In this document: one piece after another, positions 1 through 7,472 of the stretch
Layout of the letters: every line of letters starts with the position of its first letter
Numbering within the stretch: position 1 is the stretch's first letter
Assembly: GCA_003574685.1 (NCBI GenBank)
Contig: QOCQ01000034.1
Location: 1-38,755, forward strand
From: Rhodospirillaceae bacterium SYSU D60007
GTDB lineage: Bacteria; Pseudomonadota; Alphaproteobacteria; Reyranellales; Reyranellaceae
Length of the DNA: 38,755 nucleotides
Reading direction: 5' to 3'
Made by a program: the position numbers and the translations under genes
Notes under the pieces: model-generated
What the model saw: the letters and a program-made list of their open reading frames with translations, nothing else
The model's database searches: none
Told to the model about the DNA's origin: nothing

Positions 1-1
1 G

Positions 2-769
2 TGGCGGCAGCGAGACCCCGACTTCGCGCGGCAATGGGACGACGCAACGACAGCCGCCACCGAGGCGATGGAGGACGAGGCGCTGCGCCGGGCGCTCGAG
101 GGCGTCGAAAAGCCGGTATTCTATCGCGGCAAGCAGGTCGGCTCGTTCAGGAGCTACAACGACCGTCTGCTGATGCTGCTGTTGCAGCGTCGCCGGCCGT
201 CTCCGGACCAGCAGGAAGCCCTGCGCGTCGCCGAGGCGCAGCTCGGCGCGCGCCTGAAGGCGGTGGAGCAGCGCGAGGCCGCGGTGCGGGAACGCGAGGA
301 AGTCTTGCGCAAAATGTCTCCCACTGTCTCCCAAAGCTGTCTTCCCCCGGAGGGGGAAGGTGGCGCGCAGCGCCGGAAGGGGGATGCCGCCACAAGCACG
401 GGCGCCGCACGTGTTGCACCATCCCCCTTCCGCCCCTTCGGGGCACCTTCCCCCTGCGGGGGAAGGCCGATGATTCTGTCTCCCGCTGTCTCCGTTCCCG
501 CCAGGCCACCCGTTCTGTCTCCGACTGTCTCCGTTCCATCGCATGCGCAGCAAGGCACAGCTTTAAAAGCGGCTGCTGGGAGCGCGGGCATCTTGCCTGG
601 CATCTTGCCCGCATCGGCGGGCGGGACGCCCGCGCTCCCGGCAAACGCCCTGTTTCTGTCTCCGACTGTCTCCGTTCCGCCCCGGACCCCGGTCCTGGCG
701 ATCGTTGACCACGTATACGGACGCCAATATGTGCGTAACCTGAAGCCGCTTTGGGTTAACGCCGCATGA
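2..769 (+). CDS. Terminase-small-subunit-like protein, 5'-truncated, with repeat-built C-terminus
   Basis: The frame is open from the left edge, so the true start lies outside the window. The first ~75 residues (WRQRDPDFARQWDDA..., then LRRALEGVEKPVFYRGKQVG and SYNDRLLMLLLQRR) resemble the middle and end of phage-terminase-small-subunit-like or HTH proteins common in alphaproteobacterial genomes; the DNA-binding N-terminus would be upstream. A charged, probably coiled-coil stretch follows (about 230-305). From 314 on the protein is made of repeats: four SPTVS-type units, a 126-bp palindromic element read through in frame, and a second inverted repeat. The last ~25 residues (from about 690) are non-repetitive and look unrelated to the family. 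Seen: open frame and repeats. Inferred: family and that the tail is acquired. The gene may be a phage remnant; no other phage gene is visible. Confidence 0.5.
   Translation, partial: WRQRDPDFARQWDDATTAATEAMEDEALRRALEGVEKPVFYRGKQVGSFRSYNDRLLMLLLQRRRPSPDQQEALRVAEAQLGARLKAVEQREAAVREREEVLRKMSPTVSQSCLPPEGEGGAQRRKGDAATSTGAARVAPSPFRPFGAPSPCGGRPMILSPAVSVPARPPVLSPTVSVPSHAQQGTALKAAAGSAGILPGILPASAGGTPALPANALFLSPTVSVPPRTPVLAIVDHVYGRQYVRNLKPLWVNAA
341..466. repeat. Palindromic intergenic-type repeat, copy 1 (inside a gene)
   Basis: Each end is a self-complementary block of the form CTTCCCCC...GGGGGAAG. Inside these lie GGAAGGGGGAT and its complement ATCCCCCTTCC, so the whole element can fold into a long cruciform. 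The left inner tip is GGCGCGCAGCGCC and the right inner tip is GCCCCTTCGGGGC; each is a hairpin by itself. The centre carries GCCACAAG and GTGTTGCAC. A second copy lies at 31502-31642. Here the element is translated as part of the partial gene without breaking the frame. No transposase is encoded, so it resembles a REP/MITE-like repeat. Confidence 0.8.
578..639. repeat. GC-rich inverted repeat, second repeat family
   Basis: A perfect 12-bp inverted repeat, GGGAGCGCGGGC at 578-589 and GCCCGCGCTCCC at 628-639, encloses nested GCCCGC/GCGGGC arms and a duplicated GCATCTTGCC word. Read in frame it encodes Ala-Gly-Ile-Leu-Pro and Gly-Gly-Thr-Pro-Ala-Leu-Pro stretches, a signature of a widespread bacterial palindromic repeat. 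It sits between the third and fourth LSPTVSVP units. Confidence 0.65.
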
Positions 770-794
770 GAAATCCGGGCCAGGCGGGGCAGGC

Positions 795-2234
795 ATGCAT
801 CTCGGAATCGATGTAGGGACCTCAAGCGTCAAGGCGGTGCTGGTCGATGAGGCGGACCGGATCATCGCCGAGGCCGCTCATGCTGTGCCGATCTCGCGGC
901 CGCGATCCCTGTGGTCGGAGCAGGACCCGCAGGACTGGTGGGACGCCACATGCGCAGCGCTCGACCGCCTGGCGGCAGATGCACCGCAGTCCATGGCGGC
1001 GGTGAAGGGCATCGGCCTCTCCGGGCAGATGCTGGGGGTGACGCTTCTCGACGCCGCCGACCGGCCTATCCGTCCCGCCTTGCTGTGGGACGACGGACGT
1101 GCGGGTGACGAATGTAAACTGCTGCATGAGCGGTTCGCCGACTTTCCGGACATCGTGGGCTGTCGCGCGATGCCCGGTTTCAGCGCGCCCAAGCTGCTGT
1201 GGCTGGCGCGCCACGAGCCCGAAGCGCTGCGGCGTACCCGGCGCATCCTCCTGCCCAAGGATTATGTGCGCCTGCAGCTCACGGGCGACGCCGCGAGCGA
1301 CCGTGCCGATTCGTCTGCGACGCTGCTCATGGACACGCGCGAGGGTGATTGGCATGACGGCATCGTCGGCTTCTGCGGCATCGAGCGCGCCTGGTTGCCA
1401 CGTCTGGCAGAGAGCACGGACATCACCGGGGTTGTGCGGCCGGATCTGGCCACACGCTGGCAGCTCGACCGTCAAACGCCCGTGGTCGGCGGCGGTGGCG
1501 ACAACATGTGCGCGGGTGTCGGGGTCGGCGCGGTCCGCGCGGGCGAGGGTTACATCAGTCTCGGGACTTCGGGGGTCTATTTCATTGCCAACGACGCCTT
1601 CGTGCCGGCGCGCGGCGGCGGCATGCATACCCACCGGCACGCGGTGTCGGGGCTGTTCGCGCAGCACGCCGTGGTTCTCAGCGCGGCCGGCAGCCTCGCA
1701 TGGGTCGCGAGGCTGCTGGGCGCGCAGGATGTTGGTGCGCTCATCGCGCGCGTGGAAGCCGCCGGTCTCTCGCCCGCGGAGACGCCGGTCTTTACGCCGT
1801 ATCTGGCGGGCGAACGCACGCCGCACGACGATCCGCATCTGACGGCGACGTTCTCCTGCCTGACCTATGCCACCGGTCCGCTGCATCTGGTGCAGGCGGT
1901 TCTGGAAGGTGTCGCATTGGCGCTGGCCGACGGTCACGAGGCGCTGCGCGCCAGCGGCGCCAGCGCCCGCCGGCTCGTCCTTACCGGAGGCGGTAGCCGC
2001 AGCCGCCGCTGGGCAGAGCTGATCGCGAGCGCCCTTGGCGTGCCGCTCGTGATCCATGCCACGTCGCGGGAAGGTCCGGCTCTGGGCGCCGCACGGCTGG
2101 CGCGGCAGGGCACCGGCGGACCCCTCATCGCGCGCATGTCACCCGATGCAAGGTTTATTGAACCTGACCCGGGACTGCGCGCGGCGCTGCTCGCCAAACG
2201 CGACGCCTTCCGGGCGCACCTTCAGCCTGGTTAG
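795..2234 (+). CDS. xylB: Xylulokinase (FGGY family)
   Basis: This cytoplasmic kinase should phosphorylate D-xylulose to xylulose 5-phosphate with ATP, feeding the pentose phosphate pathway. The 479 residues match the usual XylB length. The N-terminal actin-like phosphate motif GIDVGTSSVKAVLVD is at 4-18. A substrate-side segment GIGLSGQMLG is at 72-81 and LLWDDGRAGDE near 96-106. GGGGDN at 232-237 carries the probable catalytic Asp236, and LGTSG at 256-260 and LTGGGSRSRRWAEL near 395-408 form the C-terminal ATP lobe. The start directly precedes the glycine-rich FGGY opening; the ribosome site is weak (GGGGCAGGC). The next gene starts 3 nt after the stop, so the two are probably co-transcribed. 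No xylose isomerase or sugar permease is nearby, so the exact ketose (xylulose, ribulose or another) is inferred from family resemblance only. Confidence 0.9.
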   Translation: MHLGIDVGTSSVKAVLVDEADRIIAEAAHAVPISRPRSLWSEQDPQDWWDATCAALDRLAADAPQSMAAVKGIGLSGQMLGVTLLDAADRPIRPALLWDDGRAGDECKLLHERFADFPDIVGCRAMPGFSAPKLLWLARHEPEALRRTRRILLPKDYVRLQLTGDAASDRADSSATLLMDTREGDWHDGIVGFCGIERAWLPRLAESTDITGVVRPDLATRWQLDRQTPVVGGGGDNMCAGVGVGAVRAGEGYISLGTSGVYFIANDAFVPARGGGMHTHRHAVSGLFAQHAVVLSAAGSLAWVARLLGAQDVGALIARVEAAGLSPAETPVFTPYLAGERTPHDDPHLTATFSCLTYATGPLHLVQAVLEGVALALADGHEALRASGASARRLVLTGGGSRSRRWAELIASALGVPLVIHATSREGPALGAARLARQGTGGPLIARMSPDARFIEPDPGLRAALLAKRDAFRAHLQPG

Positions 2235-2237
2235 CAC

Positions 2238-3446
2238 ATGCGCAGGCGAACCGTCCTGAGGCGCGGTGCGTCGCTGCTGGCGGCGGGCAGCCTTCCATCG
2301 GTGGCGCGCGCGCAGGCACCGAAGGTCATCCGCATCGGCTATGTGCTCTCCCTCTCCGGGCCGAACGCGCCCGGCGCGCAGTTCGCGGCGTGGTCGCAGT
2401 ACAGGCTGTGGACCAGGGACGTGAATGACTCGGGCGGCATCATGCTGAAGAAGTACGGCATGAAGGTCCCGGTCGAGCTGGTCGACTACGACGACCGCAG
2501 CCAGATCGAGGAGGTGCCTCGCCTCGTTGAGCGCCTGATCCTGGACGACAAGGTCGATCTCGTCCTGCCGCCCTGGGGCACCGCGGCCAACCTCGCGGCG
2601 GCGCCCGTGCTGAACGGCTATGGCTACCCGGCGATCCACCATGCGGCGTCGGCGGCGCGCATCGCGCAACGCGCACCGCGCTGGCCGTGGTCATTCTGGG
2701 CGCTGGTGCAGCCCGGTCCGGCGACAGCGCCGTTGTCAGCGATGGTGAGCACGCTTGCCGGGGAAGGCAGGATCAGGGGGCGCGTCGCGATCATGCATGT
2801 GGCCGACCAGACCGGCGTCGATCTGGCGGCAGCGATGCAGGACGCCTGCCGGCGGGACGGCGTGGAGGTGGTCTACGTCCAGAGCTATCCCTTGGGGGTT
2901 TCGGACCTCTCCCCGCACATCCGCGAGGCGGCGGCGCTCGGCCCGGATGCATTCCTTGCGTTCAGCTATCCCGCCGACACCTTGCTGGTAACCGGACAGT
3001 CGCACGAACTCGGCTTCAGCCCGCCGATCTACTATACCGGCATCGGCACCTCGTCGCCGGTTTACGCCGCAAAATTCGGCACCAGGAAGAACGGCGTCCT
3101 GATGCTCGGCGCGGTCGATCCCGCCGCGCGCGGGCAGAAGGCGTACAGGGAACGCTATCAGGCCATGTTCAGTCGTGGCCTCGATATCTGCGCCATCGGC
3201 GCCTATGCCACGCTGCAGATCCTGCAAAAGGCCATCGAGCAGGCTGGCGAGATCGACCGCAAGAAGATCCGGGAGACCATTGCCCGCGGAACATTCGAGA
3301 CGGTCGCCGATGTCTACAACTTCAAGGACCAGATGCACCAGAACGCGTGGGCGGTCGGCCAGTGGCAGGATGACGAGGTGGTTGGCGTCTATCCGGCGGA
3401 CAAGCGCGGAGCCAGGCCGCTGCTGTTTCCCAAGCCCAAATGGTAG
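2238..3446 (+). CDS. Orphan ABC-type (LivK-like) periplasmic substrate-binding protein
   Basis: This is a 402-residue receptor of the branched-chain amino acid/amide family (type-1 periplasmic binding fold). The N-terminus MRRRTVLRRGASLLAAG...VARAQA is a signal peptide with paired arginines, so Tat export is possible and cleavage probably falls after ARAQA (about residue 26). The mature part begins IRIGYVLSLSGPNAPGAQFA, the usual opening of the family, followed by DDRSQIEEVPRLVERLI (the region binding the first lobe) and a hinge and second lobe around IMHVADQTGVDLAAAMQDAC. No permease or ATPase gene is adjacent; the closest complete liv set begins near 27 kb. It is 3 nt downstream of xylB and probably in the same transcript. 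It may serve a distant transporter or act as a sensor partner. The ligand cannot be named. Confidence 0.85.
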   Translation: MRRRTVLRRGASLLAAGSLPSVARAQAPKVIRIGYVLSLSGPNAPGAQFAAWSQYRLWTRDVNDSGGIMLKKYGMKVPVELVDYDDRSQIEEVPRLVERLILDDKVDLVLPPWGTAANLAAAPVLNGYGYPAIHHAASAARIAQRAPRWPWSFWALVQPGPATAPLSAMVSTLAGEGRIRGRVAIMHVADQTGVDLAAAMQDACRRDGVEVVYVQSYPLGVSDLSPHIREAAALGPDAFLAFSYPADTLLVTGQSHELGFSPPIYYTGIGTSSPVYAAKFGTRKNGVLMLGAVDPAARGQKAYRERYQAMFSRGLDICAIGAYATLQILQKAIEQAGEIDRKKIRETIARGTFETVADVYNFKDQMHQNAWAVGQWQDDEVVGVYPADKRGARPLLFPKPKW

Positions 3447-3513
3447 TCATGGCACCCGGACCGCACGCGGGTTGGCATGGGCCGGGTGCGGGTGATAGAA
3501 GGCCGGCGATTGC

Positions 3514-3536
3514 CGGGACCGGACGTCCCGCTGTTT
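3514..3536 (+). terminator. Possible weak terminator after the binding-protein gene
   Basis: CGGGAC (3514-3519) and GTCCCG (3525-3530) form a 6-bp stem with a 5-nt loop, followed by CTGTTT. It lies about 70 nt after the binding-protein stop and just before the oxygenase gene. A longer GCACCCGG/CCGGGTGC pairing lies upstream at 3453-3489. The U-tract is short, so termination is uncertain. Confidence 0.3.
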
Positions 3537-3547
3537 CGAGGCCGCGA

Positions 3548-4606
3548 ATGAACCACACGCCGATCGTTGGGCCGTGCGCCTGGCATGGTCGCGAGATGAC
3601 CACCTCACGGCGCTGGCTGCGCGACTTTCCCGCCGAAGCCGTGCCCGAGATCGATGCCGCGCTGGAGGGCGTGCGCAAGCGCGGTCTTGCGTGGCAGGAG
3701 ATCCGTCGCGAGGATTTCCCGTTGCCGACCTTGCAGCCTCTGCTCGACGACATCGCCGATGAGCTCGAGAATGGCTGCGGCATGGTCAAGCTGCGCGGCT
3801 TTCCCGTAGCACGCTATGACGAGGAAGCCCTGCGGCAGATCTATTTCGGACTTGGCACGCGGCTGGGCACGCCTGTGTTCCAGAACCGGCGCGGCGAGCT
3901 GATGCGCGCCATCCGCGACGAGGGTGGTGACGTCGGCCAGCGCTACGGCCAGATCGAAGGCAAGGGCGATGGACGGCCGTTCCTGTCCTCGTATGCGCGC
4001 ACCCTCACCAACGGCGCGCTCCGCTTTCACACCGACCGTACCGACGTCGTGGCGCTGCTGTGCGTGCGCCAGGCCCGGTCCGGCGGCATCAGCAAGATCT
4101 GCAGCTCGGCGGCGGTGCACAACGCCTTTCTGGAACGGCGTCCCGATCTGCTGGAGGTAATGTACCGGGACGTCTGGCGCAGCCGGCTGGGAGAGGAATC
4201 GGACAAGGCGGAAACCGTCTATCCGCTGCCGATCTTCGGCGTGCGCGATGGCCGCCTCACCAGCCACTATTCGCTCACCTACATCGAGGCCGCCGAGCTG
4301 GTCCCCGGCGTACCGAAGCTGACGGCGGCACAACGCGAGGCCATCGACATGCTGATGGCGCTGGCGGAAGAGCTTTGCTTCGAGATGACGCTGGAGCCCG
4401 GCGACATCCAGTTCCTCAACAGCCACGTCACCTATCATGGCCGCACGCCGTTCGAAGACGACCGGGCCTCCGGCCACGACCGCCTGCTTCTCAGGCTGTG
4501 GCTGACCATGCCCAACAACCGGGCGCTGCCTGCGGGTCACGAGGTGCTGTGGGGCAGCATCGATGCCGGCGCGCGCCGCGGCGGTATCGGTCAGGTCACG
4601 ATCTGA
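3548..4606 (+). CDS. TauD/TfdA-family Fe(II)/2-oxoglutarate-dependent oxygenase
   Basis: This 352-residue cytoplasmic oxygenase would couple oxidation of an organic substrate to decarboxylation of 2-oxoglutarate. The metal facial triad is visible: HTD at 161-163 (FHTDRTD) and the distal His297 in SHVTYHGRT; an arginine in DRLLLRLW (312 or 316) probably binds the co-substrate carboxylate. The opening GPCAWHGREM, the EIDAALEGVRKRG helix and REDFPLPTL typify a subgroup of large TauD-like proteins of unknown substrate. The frame is open upstream to 3440, but the Met at 3548 was chosen because it immediately precedes this conserved opening. The gene follows a binding protein and precedes an MFS transporter on the same strand, a context that suggests catabolism of an imported compound. 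It is only distantly similar to the second TauD-type protein at 34639. Confidence 0.88.
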   Translation: MNHTPIVGPCAWHGREMTTSRRWLRDFPAEAVPEIDAALEGVRKRGLAWQEIRREDFPLPTLQPLLDDIADELENGCGMVKLRGFPVARYDEEALRQIYFGLGTRLGTPVFQNRRGELMRAIRDEGGDVGQRYGQIEGKGDGRPFLSSYARTLTNGALRFHTDRTDVVALLCVRQARSGGISKICSSAAVHNAFLERRPDLLEVMYRDVWRSRLGEESDKAETVYPLPIFGVRDGRLTSHYSLTYIEAAELVPGVPKLTAAQREAIDMLMALAEELCFEMTLEPGDIQFLNSHVTYHGRTPFEDDRASGHDRLLLRLWLTMPNNRALPAGHEVLWGSIDAGARRGGIGQVTI

Positions 4607-4720
4607 CGCACTTTCAGCCGTTCATGCCGCCACCTCACGGCAGACGTGCCGCCGCGAGGGTTGCGGCATCCGGGTCGCTCCGCCATTTTCGGTCTGCGCA
4701 ATAGCAGGACGGTGCGACGG

Positions 4721-5956
4721 GTGGCAGAATCCGGGTCGGCATGGCGGCGTGATGGACGTGTGATCGGCCTGATCAGCGCCGCGCATTTCGTCAGCCACTT
4801 TTACATCTTGCTGCTGCCGCCGGTGTTCGCGCTGGTGAGGACGGAATACGCCGTCAGCTACACGGCGATCGGTGTGGCGCTGACGGCCTTTAACGTCGTT
4901 TCTGCTGCCTTGCAGACTCCTGCGGGTTTTCTGGTCGATCGGCTCGGCCCGCGTGCCATCCTGACGGCAGGCTTGCTGCTGGGCGCTGCTGCCATCGCGC
5001 TGGCTGCGCTGGTGCCCGGCTACTGGATGCTGGTCCTTGCCTTCGCGCTGCTCGGGCTGGCCAACACCGTCTATCACCCGGCCGACTACGCGATCCTGTC
5101 GGCCACCATCGACGGCAAGCGCATCGGCAAGGCGTTCTCGATCCACACCTTCGCCGGCTACCTCGGCAGCGGCGTGGCGCCGCCCATCGTCCTGCTGTGT
5201 GCTGCCGCCTGGGGCTGGCGCGGCGCCTTTCTGGCGGCAGCGGGGCTGGGGCTGGCGGTTGCGGTATTGCTGATGGTGCAGGGCGGCGTGCTCAGCCATC
5301 GGAAAGCGCCTGCCGCGCCCCGGCCGCGCGACGAAGCGCCATCGGCTGGCGATGGCTGGCGGCTGCTTCTGTCCGGGCCGATCCTGCGCAATCTCATGTT
5401 CTTCTGCCTGCTGGCGCTGGCCAATGGCGGCTTGCAGAATTTCTCGGTGGTGGCGCTGGGCGCCCTGCACGGCACGCCGGCTTCGGCGGCGAACTTTGCG
5501 CTGTCCGGGTTCCTGTTGCTGAGCGCTGTCGGCGTGCTCGTCGGTGGCATCATCGCCGACAGGACTGCGCGCCACGAGCGGGTCGCGGCGTTGTGCTTTG
5601 CGGCCACCTCGACCATGGTCGCGCTGGTGGGCTGGGTCGATCTGGGCGCCGTGCTGCTGATCTGCACCATGTCGCTCGGCGGCTTGCTTAACGGCATCAT
5701 CCAGCCGTCGCGGGACATGATGGTGCGCGCCGTCACGCCACCGGGCGCTTTCGGCAAGGTGTTCGGTTTTGTCTCCACCGGGTTCAACATCGGCGGCATG
5801 GTTTCGCCGCTGCTCTACGGCTGGCTGATGGATCGCGGCGAACCGCAGCTGATCTTCGCGCTGATCTGCGGCTTTATCCTGTTATCGCTGCTGACCGTCA
5901 TCACCCGGCCAAGGCCGGCGCCAGCAGCCGCGCCGCGCCCCATGGCGGCGGAATAG
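4721..5956 (+). CDS. MFS transporter, 12 membrane segments
   Basis: This is a major-facilitator secondary transporter of the inner membrane. Hydrophobic segments run through the whole protein in two six-helix halves separated by a hydrophilic loop (around SHRKAPAAPRPRDEAPSAGDG). The loop between helices 2 and 3 has an MFS-type GFLVDRLGPRAIL motif, and the second half an equivalent GGIIADRTARHER. NTVYHPADYAILS and a GGLLNGIIQPSRDMMVRAV segment are typical of proteins related to the fosmidomycin-resistance/oxalate-formate-like groups. I chose the GTG at 4721, preceded by AGGACGG, because the residues before it (open to 4646) are Arg/Pro-rich and non-hydrophobic; an upstream ATG at 4646 remains possible. 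It lies about 115 nt after the oxygenase gene on the same strand and may move its substrate or product. Substrate unknown. Confidence 0.85.
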   Translation: MAESGSAWRRDGRVIGLISAAHFVSHFYILLLPPVFALVRTEYAVSYTAIGVALTAFNVVSAALQTPAGFLVDRLGPRAILTAGLLLGAAAIALAALVPGYWMLVLAFALLGLANTVYHPADYAILSATIDGKRIGKAFSIHTFAGYLGSGVAPPIVLLCAAAWGWRGAFLAAAGLGLAVAVLLMVQGGVLSHRKAPAAPRPRDEAPSAGDGWRLLLSGPILRNLMFFCLLALANGGLQNFSVVALGALHGTPASAANFALSGFLLLSAVGVLVGGIIADRTARHERVAALCFAATSTMVALVGWVDLGAVLLICTMSLGGLLNGIIQPSRDMMVRAVTPPGAFGKVFGFVSTGFNIGGMVSPLLYGWLMDRGEPQLIFALICGFILLSLLTVITRPRPAPAAAPRPMAAE

Positions 5957-5983
5957 CACCGGATTCTCGGCGCAAGATCGCGG

Positions 5984-6010
5984 CCGGCCGGCGTGCCTAT
6001 GCCCGGCCGG
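5984..6010. other. GC-rich hairpin downstream of MFS gene
   Basis: CCGGCCGG at 5984-5991 pairs with an identical palindromic copy at 6003-6010 across an 11-nt loop. It lies 28 nt after the MFS stop and has no T-run, so it may be a Rho-assisted or processing structure rather than an intrinsic terminator. Confidence 0.35.
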
Positions 6011-6117
6011 GCGCGGCGCAGCGGTTGCGTTGTGCAGAGGGTCCCGGCAAGCTAGGACATTGCCATGGCTTGGGGTGGGCCGGCCGGGCGCCGTCCTCGG
6101 GCGCCAAGAGCGGAGAC

Positions 6118-6342
6118 ATGAGCCAGGACACGTGGAAGGTGGAGGTCAGGGGGATTGTCAGCCGCTGGGTGGAGGGCGGGCGCTATCCCGTGACCGAAGC
6201 GGTATGGAAGATGGAACGGCTCGAGGGCGACAAATTCCGGTTCAGCCGCTTTGGCGAGGACACGTTCGAGCTCAGCGGCAAGGAAGTCCGCACCTATGTC
6301 TACGCCAAGACGCTGGTGATCCTCGAAGGCACCTGGCCATAG
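6118..6342 (+). CDS. Small hypothetical protein, 74 residues
   Basis: I do not recognise this protein. It starts MSQDTWKVEVRGIVSRWVEG and ends KTLVILEGTWP. It has no signal peptide and no membrane segment. Alternation of charged and hydrophobic residues (KFRFSRFGEDTFELSGKEVRTYVYAKTLVIL) suggests a small beta-rich cytoplasmic protein. The Met at 6118 has an upstream GGAG (GAGCGGAGAC) at good spacing; the frame extends further up (6025), but those residues look like translated leader. Its stop is one nucleotide from the stop of the convergent CPBP protease gene. Coding is supported by the ribosome site and composition, but not by family recognition. Confidence 0.6.
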   Translation: MSQDTWKVEVRGIVSRWVEGGRYPVTEAVWKMERLEGDKFRFSRFGEDTFELSGKEVRTYVYAKTLVILEGTWP

Positions 6343-6343
6343 C

Positions 6344-7336
6344 CTATCGCCGGTGCGGTGCGCGATAAGCCGACAGCCGCGCATCGTGGGACACAGCCGG
6401 GGTTGCGGTTGCCGGCCGCGTGCCCAGGCCGGCCCACAGGGCCGCCCAGACAGTGCCGCCGGTCAGCACGGCGGTGGCAAATAACCCGCCTTCCGGACCC
6501 CAGGCTCCGCCGGTGAGAACGGCCGGTCCGGTGAGCGTCCAAGTCATGACCGAGCCGCCTTCCGGTGGAATGCCGCTGAGCGGCACGCCCCAGACGTTGG
6601 ACAGCGACCAGTTCCACATCGCATGCCAGGCGCAGCTCGCCCAGATGCTGCCGGTGCGTAGTGCCAGCAGCGACAGGAAAACCGCGAAGAGGACGAGGTT
6701 GATGCCCGGCAGCAAACCGAAGCCGTCGTTGCGCGAATGCGCCCAGGTGAAGGCGATGGTGACGATCGCAATCGCGATGGGCGGGCCGATGCGGACGGCA
6801 ATGACGTTTTGCAGCCAGCCGCGATAGATCATCTCTTCTGTCGAGGCCTGGACGGCATACATCAGGGCCGCTATCCCAACGCCTTGCATCGCCGCGGCAC
6901 CAAGGGGCACCGTGCCGTCCGGTGCTGCGGGTACCATCATGCCGGTCGCCGACAGTCCGCCCATCACCAGCGCGGTAAACATCAGCGCCAGTCCAATGCC
7001 CAGCGGAATGCCGATCAGCGCGCCGCGGGCATGAAATCCGATGGTATGGAACGGCCGGCGTTCGACCAGCCGCACCCAGAGGAACAGGAGAAGGGCCGCG
7101 AAGGCGAAGGCCAGGATGGTGATGATCGAGGAGAAGTAGGTCTTGAGCGCCGGTTCGGTGAGCAGTGCCGACAGCACCCCATAGATCGGGACTGCGGCCA
7201 GCGGCGCCAGCACGGCGGCCACGACGGGCAGCAAGGCCGCGCCGAACGGGATCGAAAGCCACCAGGGCGTGATGAATTTCGCCCGGCGGACCTCTGCCAC
7301 CAGGCTGTTGTCGCGCGACATGTCAGTGCGCAGCAT
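6344..7336 (-). CDS. CPBP-family intramembrane glutamic protease (CAAX-protease-like)
   Basis: This is a multi-pass inner-membrane protein of the CPBP (Abi/Rce1-related) family, whose members cleave within or near the membrane and act in protein processing or bacteriocin immunity. Numbered from the Met at 7321, the motif EExxYRG is present as TEEMIYRG (Glu162, Glu163, Arg167), followed by the second-motif His195 (FTWAHSRN) and the third-motif His233 (CAWHAMWNW). These are the expected catalytic and metal-like positions, so the protease is probably active. About eight hydrophobic segments flank and contain them. The start at 7336 has GAGG 5 nt upstream; MSRDN at 7321 is the alternative. The C-terminal ~90 residues are Gly/Ala-rich and hydrophobic. 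It lies downstream of acs on the same strand but 137 nt away. Substrate unknown. Confidence 0.85.
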   Translation of the reverse strand: MLRTDMSRDNSLVAEVRRAKFITPWWLSIPFGAALLPVVAAVLAPLAAVPIYGVLSALLTEPALKTYFSSIITILAFAFAALLLFLWVRLVERRPFHTIGFHARGALIGIPLGIGLALMFTALVMGGLSATGMMVPAAPDGTVPLGAAAMQGVGIAALMYAVQASTEEMIYRGWLQNVIAVRIGPPIAIAIVTIAFTWAHSRNDGFGLLPGINLVLFAVFLSLLALRTGSIWASCAWHAMWNWSLSNVWGVPLSGIPPEGGSVMTWTLTGPAVLTGGAWGPEGGLFATAVLTGGTVWAALWAGLGTRPATATPAVSHDARLSAYRAPHRR

Positions 7337-7472
7337 CTCCCCCTCGTCCGCGGCGACCGGCAGTGCCGATTCCCGCGCCTCGCCCCGACGCGATCATATA
7401 CCAAATGAGGGGTTGCGCGACTCCGCGGAAGTCCTCCGATCAGGTCCGCGGTGGGTTAAATCCGGGCGCCGT

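Larger units (their letters stand above)
314..679 (+). repeat. Interspersed LSPTVSVP-coding minisatellite, four units
   Basis: Four related 24-bp units, all in the reading frame of the partial gene, lie at about 314-337 (diverged), 476-499, 515-538 and 656-679. Each encodes a variant of Leu-Ser-Pro-Thr/Ala-Val-Ser-Val-Pro, and within each the core TGTCTCC occurs twice. The spacing is uneven because a palindromic element (341-466) sits between units 1 and 2 and another inverted repeat (578-639) between units 3 and 4. Confidence 0.75.

Noticed and set aside
1-769. A prophage in the left end
   Set aside because: Only one truncated terminase-like gene is present; the next gene is xylulokinase and no integrase, attachment site or other phage gene is seen in the window.
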